A stretch of DNA of 64,000 nucleotides. Origin: Serratia inhibens (GTDB taxonomy: Bacteria > Pseudomonadota > Gammaproteobacteria > Enterobacterales > Enterobacteriaceae). Shown here in pieces: positions 56,845-64,000 of the stretch. Numbering within the stretch: the first letter of the stretch is position 1; each line of letters opens with the position of its first letter. Location of the stretch: assembly GCF_003591175.1 (NCBI RefSeq), contig NZ_QYYG01000001.1, forward strand, positions 992,001-1,056,000. Reading direction: 5' to 3'. Below the pieces are notes generated by a model, which saw only the letters and a program-made list of their open reading frames with translations, ran no database searches and was not told the DNA's origin. A program made the position numbers and the translations under genes.

Positions 56845-57942
56845 ATGAGTCAGTTATTTACCCCGATTTCACTGGGTGAGCTGGATTTACCCAACCGTAT
56901 TATTATCGCCCCTATGTGCCAATATTCTGCCTACGAGGGCAAAGCCACCGAATGGCATACCATGCATCTCGGCCAGTTGTCATTGTCCGGCGCAGGGTTA
57001 CTGATCGTCGAGGCCACTTCAGTGGCGCCAGAAGGGCGCATCACGCCTCGCGATCTCGGCCTGTGGGACGAGGCGACCGAACAGGCGCTGGCGCAGGTGG
57101 TGCAAGCAGTGAGAAAACACGCCTCCATGCCATTAGGCATTCAACTCTCCCACGCCGGGCGCAAGGCCTCCTGCGGTATTCCCTGGGAGGGCGGTGGGCA
57201 ACTCAGCGCCGCACGCGGGGGCTGGCAAACCTGCTCAGCCTCCACCGTGCCCTTCGCATCGCAAGATGCCCTCCCCGCGGCCATGAGTCTGGCCGAGATC
57301 GAGCGGTTGAAAGCGCAGTTTGTTGCGGCGGCAAAACGTGCCGACCACCTGGGCTTTGAGTTGATTGAGCTGCATGGCGCACACGGCTATCTGCTGCATC
57401 AGTTCCTTTCCCCCCTGGCTAACCAACGTAACGATCAATACGGCGGTTCCTTGCAAAATCGCATGCGCCTGTTGCTGGAAATTTTCAGTGACGTGCGCGC
57501 AGTGTTCCCGGCGAACAAAGCGCTCGGCGTGCGGATTTCAGCAAGTGACTGGGTGGAAGGCGGGTGGGATGAACAGCAATCGGTGGCGCTGGCGAAAGCG
57601 CTGAAAGAGTTGGGTTGCGATTATATCCACGTTTCCAGCGGCGGCCTTTCACCTCAGCAGAAGATCCCTGTCGGCCCGAATTATCAGGTGCCATTCGCTG
57701 AAGTCATCAAGCGGGAAAGCGGCCTGCCGACCATCGCCGTGGGACTAATCACCGAGCCGGAACAGGCTGAGGCGATTGTCGCCACCGGCCAGGCGGACAT
57801 GGTGGCACTGGCTCGCGGTATTTTGTACAACCCGCGCTGGCCATGGCACGCGGCCGCCAGGTTGGGTGAGAAAGTCAGTGCACCGCCACAATACTGGCGT
57901 TGCGAACCTCACGTATTGAAAGGGCTGTTTAAAAACGACTGA
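56845..57942 (+). CDS. NADPH dehydrogenase, YqjM-like old yellow enzyme
   Basis: FMN-dependent ene-reductase of 365 residues in the thermophilic-like OYE class. C25 and Y27 in PMCQYSA and H177 and H180 in HGAHGYLLHQF are at the positions of the YqjM active site; the FMN motif QLSHAGRKA and the arginine stretch VALARGILYNP are present. ATG at 56845 with CGGAGGA upstream. Reduces activated alkenes such as enones and maleimides; the physiological substrate is unknown. No E. coli counterpart at this position. Confidence 0.88.
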   Translation: MSQLFTPISLGELDLPNRIIIAPMCQYSAYEGKATEWHTMHLGQLSLSGAGLLIVEATSVAPEGRITPRDLGLWDEATEQALAQVVQAVRKHASMPLGIQLSHAGRKASCGIPWEGGGQLSAARGGWQTCSASTVPFASQDALPAAMSLAEIERLKAQFVAAAKRADHLGFELIELHGAHGYLLHQFLSPLANQRNDQYGGSLQNRMRLLLEIFSDVRAVFPANKALGVRISASDWVEGGWDEQQSVALAKALKELGCDYIHVSSGGLSPQQKIPVGPNYQVPFAEVIKRESGLPTIAVGLITEPEQAEAIVATGQADMVALARGILYNPRWPWHAAARLGEKVSAPPQYWRCEPHVLKGLFKND

Positions 57943-57960
57943 CGGACTTGGCTTGGGTGC

Positions 57961-58122
57961 TCAGCGCCCAAGCCGACATTCGGTCAAACCGGAAATCACC
58001 ATTCCCGCCAACAGCGCGATACCCGCAACCGCCAGCAGAGGGTTAAACTGCAGGTGTGCGCCCAGGCTACCCAATAATGCCCCAAGGATCAGCAACCCGG
58101 AACTTAACCATGATACCCACAT
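57961..58122 (-). CDS. Small two-helix membrane protein
   Basis: 53-residue protein beginning MWVSWLSSGLLILGALLG and ending ISGLTECRLGR. It has two hydrophobic segments at about 5-20 and 28-46 separated by GAHLQFN. A strong ribosome site (GAGGGAAGG) precedes the ATG at 58122, so translation is likely. No known family recognised. It stands alone between the oxidoreductase and lpxL genes. Confidence 0.65.
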   Translation of the reverse strand: MWVSWLSSGLLILGALLGSLGAHLQFNPLLAVAGIALLAGMVISGLTECRLGR

Positions 58123-58399
58123 AACCTTCCCTCAGAATAATTGCGCGCTCATAATACGCATCTCTTGTGCGCAGCCTTATCTTTTAGAGCGATTCAGCTG
58201 AATTAATAATCATATTATTCCCAATTATCACTTAAAATTATGTATTAATGCGGTGCCTTTTCACGTTGCGCGAGAAAAATGTCACAATAGTGGTTATAAA
58301 CGGCAGAAAAACCAGGGTGAATAAAATGTCCGTCTGAAGGATAAACCCTGCTATTACTCTGTTATTATTGTTAAATGACTGCTTCTAAGCTGAGAACAC

Positions 58400-59320
58400 A
58401 TGACTCAAGTTCCTTCTTTTAATCGCACTTTATTGCACCCGCGTTACTGGCTTACCTGGTTCGGTATTGGCCTGCTTTATCTGCTGGTATTACTGCCTTA
58501 CCCGATTATCTATCGCCTCGGGACCTCGTTGGGCCGTTTTTCCATGCGTTTTCTCAAGCATCGCGTGGCGATTGCCCGGCGTAACCTGACGCTGTGTTTC
58601 CCGGACATGCCGCAGGCCGAACGCGAAGCGCTGCTGGTGCAAAATTTTGAGTCCGTAGGCATGGGACTGTTTGAAACCGGTATGGCCTGGTTTTGGCCAA
58701 ACTGGCGTATCGAGCGCTGGTTCCACGTCAGCGGGCTGGAACACATTCAAAAGGCACGCGACAACCATCAGGGCGTTTTGCTGATCGGCTTGCATTTCCT
58801 TACGCTGGAACTGGGCGCACGTATCTTTGGCATTCATAACCCAGGTATCGGCGTTTACCGCCCGCACGACAACAAGCTGATGGACTGGCTGCAAACCTGG
58901 GGCCGCATGCGTTCCAACAAGTCCATGCTGGATCGTAAAGACGTGAAGGGTATGATCCGCGCGCTGAAACAGGGTGACATCATTTGGTATGCGCCGGATC
59001 ACGACTACGGCCCGCGCAGCAGCGTATTCGCCCCGCTGTTTGCCGTGGAGAAGGCCGCTACCACCACCGGCAGCTACATACTGGTGCGGATGGGCAAACC
59101 GGCGATCATCCCCTTTACCCCGCGTCGCCTGCCGGATGGCAAAGGTTATGAGTTGATTATGCAGCCGGCGGTGGAAAACTTCCCGCTGGACAATGAGTTC
59201 GAGGCCGCCGCGTTTATGAATAAAGTAGTGGAAAAAGAGATCCTGATGGCCCCGGATCAGTACATGTGGTTACACCGCCGCTTCAAGACCCGGCCCGAAG
59301 GCGAGCCCTCGTTATATTGA
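58400..59320 (+). CDS. lpxL: Lipid A lauroyl acyltransferase
   Basis: Adds the secondary lauroyl chain to Kdo2-lipid IVA at the inner membrane. 306 residues as in E. coli LpxL (HtrB). An N-terminal membrane helix (about 16-36) precedes the acyltransferase domain with H132 and E137 in LHFLTLE. The neighbour order mdtG-lpxL-yceA is the E. coli one. The paralogue LpxP has a similar sequence but a different position. Confidence 0.92.
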   Translation: MTQVPSFNRTLLHPRYWLTWFGIGLLYLLVLLPYPIIYRLGTSLGRFSMRFLKHRVAIARRNLTLCFPDMPQAEREALLVQNFESVGMGLFETGMAWFWPNWRIERWFHVSGLEHIQKARDNHQGVLLIGLHFLTLELGARIFGIHNPGIGVYRPHDNKLMDWLQTWGRMRSNKSMLDRKDVKGMIRALKQGDIIWYAPDHDYGPRSSVFAPLFAVEKAATTTGSYILVRMGKPAIIPFTPRRLPDGKGYELIMQPAVENFPLDNEFEAAAFMNKVVEKEILMAPDQYMWLHRRFKTRPEGEPSLY

Positions 59321-59432
59321 CCACAATCCGCCTTATGGCGGGTCATTTTGTGCTCTGGGTATTGAGAACCGGAGATAATGGTGAGAGGGTAATCATCCTG
59401 ATCGTCCTCACTATTTTCACCCTGGAGCCATT

Positions 59433-59717
59433 ATGTATATCGTTAGCCTGACTTACCATCGCCCGATAGAAGAAGTTGATAGTCATCTCGAGGGACATGT
59501 CGCCTGGCTGAAAAAATATTTCCAGGACGGTACCTTCATCGCCTCCGGTCGTAAAAATCCGCGTACCGGCGGTGTGATCCTGGTGAAAGGCATTGACCGT
59601 GCTCAGTTGGATACCATAGTGGCACAAGATCCGTTCAACGCCGTAGCCAACTACGACATTACCGACTTCACCCCCTCCACCACCGGCAACGGTTTTGACC
59701 TGCTCGCCGGGCTGTAA
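59433..59717 (+). CDS. YciI-family protein
   Basis: 94-residue ferredoxin-fold protein of the YciI family (MYIVSLTYHRPIEEVD, HVAWLKKYFQDGTFIASGRKNPRTGGV, DPFNAVANYDITDFTP). The His of HVAWL and the Asp of DPF correspond to the conserved pair thought to be the active site. Function unknown; some members form part of fused or associated dehalogenase-like and oxygenase systems. Lies alone between lpxL and mdtG. Confidence 0.85.
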   Translation: MYIVSLTYHRPIEEVDSHLEGHVAWLKKYFQDGTFIASGRKNPRTGGVILVKGIDRAQLDTIVAQDPFNAVANYDITDFTPSTTGNGFDLLAGL

Positions 59718-59964
59718 ATACCGCTAAACTTCCAGTTGCCGCAAACAACGACGCAGCCAGAAACGATGGGCATATTCCGCGCAGCCAGCGCGGAATACCG
59801 ACAATACGTTATTTTTAAAACTTTATTTCATTCTTCAGGCAAGTCCTCCTACATCAATTGATGCCGTCTATAATTAGGCACATACTTACCAGGCTAACTT
59901 TCTTGCTTTGCCCTCCTTGTTTTCGCCTGCAAGCAAAGCGCGCTACCTTCTGCAATGGTAATTT

Positions 59965-61203
59965 ATGGCTTCGGCATCAGAACCAGTAAACTGGAAACGC
60001 AATCTTTTCGTCGCCTGGCTGGGCTGTTTCCTCACCGGAGCCGCCTTTAGCCTGATCATGCCCTTCCTGCCGTTATACGTAGAAACGCTCGGCGTAACCG
60101 GCCACGAAGCGCTGAACATGTGGTCCGGCCTGGTGTTCAGCATCACCTTCCTGTTCTCCGCCATCGCCTCCCCCTTCTGGGGTGGGCTGGCCGATCGCCG
60201 TGGACGCAAGCTGATGTTGTTGCGTTCGGCGTTGGGTATGTCGATTGTGATGCTTCTGATGGGGATGGCACAGAATATCTGGCAGTTTTTAGCTCTGCGC
60301 GCGGTACTTGGCCTGCTCGGCGGTTTTATTCCCAATGCCAATGCGTTGATTGCCACCCAGGTACCGCGCAACCGCAGTGGCTGGGCGCTAGGCACCTTGT
60401 CCACCGGCGGCGTTAGCGGCGCATTGATTGGGCCGCTGATAGGGGGTCTGCTGGCCGACCAATATGGCTTGCGGCCGGTGTTCTACATCACCGCCGCCGT
60501 GCTGTTACTCTGCTTTGTGCTGACGCTGTTGTGCGTCAAAGAACAGTTCACCCCGGTGCAGAAAAAAGACATGCTGCACGCACGCCAGGTCTTCGCTTCA
60601 CTGAAAAACCCCAAACTGATACTCAGCCTGTTTGTCACCACCATGATTATCCAGATTGCCACCGGATCAATCGCGCCGATTTTAACGCTGTATGTGCGCG
60701 ATTTAGCCGGTAACATCCATAATCTGGCTTTTATCAGCGGTCTGATCGCCTCGGTGCCCGGCGTTGCCGCCCTGATGAGTGCGCCACGGCTGGGCAAACT
60801 GGGGGACAGAATTGGCCCTGAGCGCATTCTGGTATTTATGCTGATTGTCTCAGTGCTGTTGCTGATCCCCATGGCTTTTGTACAAACGCCGTGGCAGCTC
60901 GGCGTATTGCGCTTCCTGCTCGGTGCCGCCGACGGCGCGCTGTTGCCGGCCGTACAAACGCTGTTGATCTACAACTGCACCAATCAGGTCGCCGGGCGGA
61001 TTTTCAGTTATAACCAGTCGTTCCGCGACGTGGGTAACGTCAGCGGTCCGCTGTTGGGCGCTGCGGTCTCCGCCAGCTACGGCTTCCGGGCGGTCTTCTG
61101 CGTCACCGCCCTGGTAGTGCTGTTTAACGCCGCCTATTCCTGGTGGTGTTTGCAACGCCGGCCGGCACGCATGAGGGAAGATACCTTGCAGGAAGAGCAA
61201 TAA
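59965..61203 (+). CDS. mdtG: MFS multidrug exporter MdtG
   Basis: Proton-driven drug exporter of the DHA1 family with 12 helices, 412 residues (E. coli 408). The motif A loop [11 protein letters not shown] follows helix 2, and [19 protein letters not shown] is typical of MdtG. In E. coli it confers fosfomycin and deoxycholate tolerance and is activated by MarA, SoxS and Rob; I did not find a clear marbox. ATG at 59965. A weak TGGTAATTT precedes it. Confidence 0.92.
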   Translation: MASASEPVNWKRNLFVAWLGCFLTGAAFSLIMPFLPLYVETLGVTGHEALNMWSGLVFSITFLFSAIASPFWGGLADRRGRKLMLLRSALGMSIVMLLMGMAQNIWQFLALRAVLGLLGGFIPNANALIATQVPRNRSGWALGTLSTGGVSGALIGPLIGGLLADQYGLRPVFYITAAVLLLCFVLTLLCVKEQFTPVQKKDMLHARQVFASLKNPKLILSLFVTTMIIQIATGSIAPILTLYVRDLAGNIHNLAFISGLIASVPGVAALMSAPRLGKLGDRIGPERILVFMLIVSVLLLIPMAFVQTPWQLGVLRFLLGAADGALLPAVQTLLIYNCTNQVAGRIFSYNQSFRDVGNVSGPLLGAAVSASYGFRAVFCVTALVVLFNAAYSWWCLQRRPARMREDTLQEEQ

Positions 61204-61676
61204 CTCCATTTATCACCCACTGCCTCACTTAAATGGGTCTACGGCCCGTTTACCTTACTTTTAGTATTGATACTCTTTGCGGCTCCTTTTTCTGTGCCAA
61301 CCAGAAAATTCTCAATGTAATACTCTGTTTTAAAAACAGTAATTGAATTTTTGCGCAATAAAACCGCTGTCAATAATATTCCCGCGCAAACCAACATAAA
61401 AACCAAGAAAGTAGATGTTTGTCGACTTTTCATCTAAAAAATGGGATACAGGGACTAGACAAAACCACCATCCAGTTATCAAATGGTTAAATAATATCAC
61501 GCCCAATGTAAATCATTGGCCAAGTGAAAAAAGGCCGACGCGCTTTCCACGGTTAACGGGCGCTGCGGCTGCGGTTTTGTCGGGTAATCCGCATTGGGTG
61601 GATCACCTTCCTTAAATACACATACATACCACAGTATAAGCCGCATCAATGCGGCGCATTTTATTGGGAAGACGTT
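61204..61676. other. mdtG-dtpA intergenic region
   Basis: 473 bases that are AT-rich on the mdtG side. Apart from the doubtful reading frame at 61239-61433, a GCCGCAT/ATGCGGC hairpin at 61641-61656 lies 20 bases before the dtpA ATG, and a GTGGATCACC-TTCCTTA stretch (61601-61617) resembles the 3' end of 16S rRNA with a one-base insertion. The dtpA promoter must be here but was not identified. Confidence 0.4.
61239..61433 (-). CDS. Possible small membrane protein
   Basis: 64-residue frame with one hydrophobic segment (STFLVFMLVCAGILLTAVLL) followed by a polar region. It starts at an ATG without a good ribosome site, in AT-rich DNA. No family is recognised. It might be a real type I single-pass protein or a chance frame. 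Confidence 0.35.
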   Translation of the reverse strand: MKSRQTSTFLVFMLVCAGILLTAVLLRKNSITVFKTEYYIENFLVGTEKGAAKSINTKSKVNGP

Positions 61677-63230
61677 ATGCAATCCTCTGTTAATAACCAA
61701 GAAAGCCGGACCTTCTTCGGCCATCCTTATCCGCTGGGATCCCTGTTCTTTACCGAAATGTGGGAGCGGTTTTCGTTTTACGGCATTCGCCCATTACTGA
61801 TTCTGTTTATGGCTGCCACGGTCTACGACGGCGGCATGGGTCTGGCACGCGAAAATGCCTCGGCGATCGTCGGTATTTTCGCCGGCAGCATGTATCTGGC
61901 GGCCTTGCCGGGCGGTTGGCTGGCGGATAACTGGCTCGGTCAACAAAAAGCGGTGTGGTACGGCTCCATTCTGATCGCACTCGGTCACCTGTCGATTGCG
62001 TTGTCTGCCATCATGGGCAACAACCTGTTCTTCATCGGCCTGATGTTTATCGTGCTGGGTTCCGGCCTGTTCAAGACCTGTATCTCGGTAATGGTCGGCA
62101 CCTTGTACAAGAAGGGCGACAACCGTCGTGACGGTGGTTTCTCGCTGTTCTATATGGGCATCAACATGGGCTCATTCATCGCCCCGCTGATCTCTGGCTG
62201 GCTGATCCGCTCTCACGGCTGGCACTGGGGCTTTGGCATCGGCGGTATCGGGATGCTGGTAGCGTTGGTGATCTTCCGGGTATTTGCCGTTCCGGCAATG
62301 AAACGCTATGACAGTGAAGTCGGTCTAGATTCCACCTGGAACAGCCCGGTCGCCAAGAAAAACGGTGTCGGTGCCTGGTTAATCGCATTGGCCGTCGGCG
62401 TGGCGGTGATCGTCACCCTGATAGCACAAGGCGTGATCGTGATTAATCCGGTGGCAGTGGCCAGCATGCTGGTTTACGTGATTGCCGCCTCGGTGACCCT
62501 GTACTTTATTTACCTGTTCGCCTTTGCCGGCCTGAGCCGCAAAGAGCGCGCTCGCCTGCTGGTGTGCTTTATCCTGTTGGTGTCCGCCGCTTTCTTCTGG
62601 TCTGCGTTCGAACAGAAACCTACCTCGTTCAACCTGTTTGCCAACGACTACACCAACCGTATGATTGGCGGCTTCGAGATCCCGGCGGTATGGTTCCAGT
62701 CAATCAACGCCCTGTTCATTATCCTGCTGGCACCGGTATTCAGCTGGGCCTGGCCGGCTCTGGCCCGCAACAAAGTGCGCCTGAGCAGCATCACCAAGTT
62801 TGTTATCGGTATTCTGTTTGCCGCAGCGGGCTTTGGCCTGATGATGCTGGCAGCGCAGAACGTGCTGGGCAACAGCGGCGCGGGCGTATCCCCGCTGTGG
62901 CTGGTGGGCAGCATTCTGATGTTGACGCTGGGTGAGCTGTGCCTGAGCCCAATCGGCCTGGCGACCATGACTCTGCTGGCGCCTGAAAGAATGCGTGGTC
63001 AGATGATGGGCCTCTGGTTCTGCGCCAGCGCATTGGGCAATCTGGCAGCCGGTCTGATTGGCGGCCATGTGAAGGCCGATCAGTTAGAAATGCTGCCGAA
63101 CCTGTTCGCCCGCTGCTCGATTGCGTTGCTGATCTGCGCCGCAGTACTGACGCTGTTGATCGTACCTATCCGTCGCATGATGGAAAACACCCAGGGTAAA
63201 AGCGAACAGAAACCGGCCACCAACGTCTGA
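61677..63230 (+). CDS. dtpA: Dipeptide and tripeptide permease A
   Basis: Proton-coupled peptide importer of the POT family, 517 residues with 14 helices, closely similar to E. coli DtpA (TppB). The coupling motif ExxER is at 27-31 (EMWER) and the PTR2 signatures FSLFYMGINMGSF and GELCLSPIGLATM are intact. In E. coli regulated by OmpR and anaerobiosis. Ends in a strong terminator. Confidence 0.94.
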   Translation: MQSSVNNQESRTFFGHPYPLGSLFFTEMWERFSFYGIRPLLILFMAATVYDGGMGLARENASAIVGIFAGSMYLAALPGGWLADNWLGQQKAVWYGSILIALGHLSIALSAIMGNNLFFIGLMFIVLGSGLFKTCISVMVGTLYKKGDNRRDGGFSLFYMGINMGSFIAPLISGWLIRSHGWHWGFGIGGIGMLVALVIFRVFAVPAMKRYDSEVGLDSTWNSPVAKKNGVGAWLIALAVGVAVIVTLIAQGVIVINPVAVASMLVYVIAASVTLYFIYLFAFAGLSRKERARLLVCFILLVSAAFFWSAFEQKPTSFNLFANDYTNRMIGGFEIPAVWFQSINALFIILLAPVFSWAWPALARNKVRLSSITKFVIGILFAAAGFGLMMLAAQNVLGNSGAGVSPLWLVGSILMLTLGELCLSPIGLATMTLLAPERMRGQMMGLWFCASALGNLAAGLIGGHVKADQLEMLPNLFARCSIALLICAAVLTLLIVPIRRMMENTQGKSEQKPATNV

Positions 63231-63252
63231 TCGCCGTTCCACTTTGCCCTTC

Positions 63253-63280
63253 AGCCAGCGCCTGGTGCGCTGGCTTTTTT
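63253..63280 (+). terminator. Rho-independent terminator of dtpA
   Basis: AGCCAGCG/CGCTGGCT stem followed by TTTTTT. It ends at the stop codon of the convergent VOC gene. Confidence 0.85.
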
Positions 63281-63677
63281 ATTCTCCCCACGCCTGCCGT
63301 TGCAGCACCACGCGGTAACCGTCCAGGTCTTCGAAGGTCTGCCCGCAGTTATCCCAATAAGGGTTGTAAGAAGCCACGTGCCGAAAGCCGGCGGCCAGCA
63401 TACGGCGACATCCTGCGAGCCACTCCCCTTCCTGCGGCAGATAAAACACCAGCAGGTGATCCTGCGTTGGCGCCGGCCCCACCCTTATGCCGCGATGGTG
63501 GGTAAACTCCAGGTGGTAGCCGTGTTGCGGATGCCCGACCATTACGCCGTCAAACCCCTGGTGATCGGCAAATTCGCCCAACCGTTCGAACCCTAATCCC
63601 TGGCAGTACATTGCAGCAATTTCCTGCAGACGATCGGTCGGGCGGGCAATACGCAGCACCGCGTTGGCTATCGGCAT
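63279..63677 (-). CDS. VOC-superfamily (glyoxalase-like) protein
   Basis: 132-residue two-repeat protein: NAVLRIARPTDRLQEIAAMYCQGLGFERLGEFADHQGF and HHRGIRVGPAPTQDHLLVFYLPQ, then a second half with NPYWDNCGQTFEDLDGYRVVL. Its layout resembles the YycE-type VOC proteins. Metal ligands are not conserved in an obvious way; catalytic role unknown. Its ATG overlaps the stop codon of the upstream YeeE/YedE gene (TAATG), so the two are translated together. Confidence 0.82.
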   Translation of the reverse strand: MPIANAVLRIARPTDRLQEIAAMYCQGLGFERLGEFADHQGFDGVMVGHPQHGYHLEFTHHRGIRVGPAPTQDHLLVFYLPQEGEWLAGCRRMLAAGFRHVASYNPYWDNCGQTFEDLDGYRVVLQRQAWGE

Positions 63678-64000
63678 TATTTTCTCCGTATCATCATGAA
63701 TTCATACAGCACCATGCCCGCCAGCATCGCCGCCACGAACAACCAGCCGGGTAACGAGCCCGCCCCCGCGAGCACCCACGCCGGCCCGGGGCAGATACCC
63801 GCCATGCCCCAGCCAATGCCGAACAACGCACTGCCTGCCAGTAAACGACGGTCCAGACGGCGATTCGTGGGAATGAGCAACGTCTCGCCCAACAGCGTTC
63901 TCTGTCGACGCCGGGCCCACAAAAAAGCCGGAGCCGCTACCGCAATCGCCCCCACCATGACCAGAGCCAACGACGGGTCCCAATGACCGGTGATATCGAG
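63677..64000 (-). CDS. YeeE/YedE-family (DUF6691) membrane protein, 5' end outside the window
   Basis: The last 107 codons are present and the frame runs open to the window edge; the start lies beyond it. Conserved stretches are WDPSLALVMVGAIAVAAPAFLW, the cytoplasmic GE-TLLIPTNR-DRRLL, and the functional CPGPA motif in GWGMAGICPGPAW. Three hydrophobic segments are visible. Members of this family are inner-membrane sulfur-compound transport partners (thiosulfate-type), usually working as two half-size proteins; the other half would lie upstream on the minus strand. Confidence 0.85.
   Translation of the reverse strand, partial: LDITGHWDPSLALVMVGAIAVAAPAFLWARRRQRTLLGETLLIPTNRRLDRRLLAGSALFGIGWGMAGICPGPAWVLAGAGSLPGWLFVAAMLAGMVLYEFMMIRRK

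Noticed and set aside
61601-61617. GTGGATCACCTTCCTTA upstream of dtpA resembles the 3' end of 16S rRNA, and its complement resembles a very strong ribosome site.
   Set aside because: It has an extra base compared with 16S, no other rRNA sequence is near, and the only frame it would serve on the minus strand is a peptide of about 13 residues with poor spacing.

Overview
The window is a stretch of enterobacterial chromosome that fits Serratia best. Almost every gene has a close E. coli counterpart at the usual family length, and long blocks keep E. coli gene order (yceD to ptsG, hinT to ycfJ, pyrC to yceA). A MarA-like regulator divergent from an RND pump matches the sdeR-sdeAB arrangement known from Serratia marcescens. 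The species cannot be fixed from the sequence alone. I see no insertion sequence, prophage, CRISPR array or replication origin.

Layout. 0-7.7 kb: exoX, ptrB, yebE, ycdY-ycdX-ghrA and a divergent member of the POT peptide-transporter family. 8.1-8.9 kb: two tRNA-Ser(GGA) genes, each with its own promoter, terminator and a shared structured 3' tail. 8.9-13.9 kb: sdeR and sdeAB. 14-21.2 kb: an Rrf2 regulator, ycfJ, ndh (with a perfect FNR box upstream) and the ycfP-nagZ-thiK-lpoB-ycfL-hinT cluster for peptidoglycan recycling and synthesis control, thiamine salvage and nucleotide metabolism. 21.4-26.4 kb is an accessory zone where E. coli carries fhuE: an orphan periplasmic binding protein, a HxlR/short-chain dehydrogenase pair, an odd SH3b protein, and the manganese genes mntH/mntR. 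26.5-31.7 kb: ptsG, ycfH, holB, tmk, mltG. 31.7-39.6 kb: pabC and the fatty-acid operon yceD-rpmF-plsX-fabH-fabD-fabG-acpP-fabF, with an extra degenerate short-chain dehydrogenase between fabF and pabC. 39.7-45.2 kb: yceF, rluC, rne. 45.2-49.2 kb: a small monooxygenase, pyrC, SOS-controlled dinI, an unknown 92-residue protein, bssS, solA.

49.3-54.3 kb is the most unusual part. Between solA and yceO-yceJ-yceI lie a LuxR-type regulator with a defective receiver domain, a 51-bp tandem repeat, and a convergent, AT-rich gene for a protein of about 1,023 residues. That protein has no signal peptide, has DUF4214-like helical repeats at the N-terminus, a long beta-rich body and an EF-hand-like loop near the C-terminus, the layout of type I-secreted surface-layer proteins. 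A truncated alcohol-dehydrogenase remnant lies on the far side of yceO. This looks like an acquired islet and is the best candidate for an undescribed system. From 54.4 kb core genes resume: yceJ, yceI, trhO, an old-yellow-enzyme homologue, lpxL, a YciI protein, mdtG, the peptide transporter dtpA, a VOC protein and the 3' part of a YeeE/YedE membrane protein cut by the window end.
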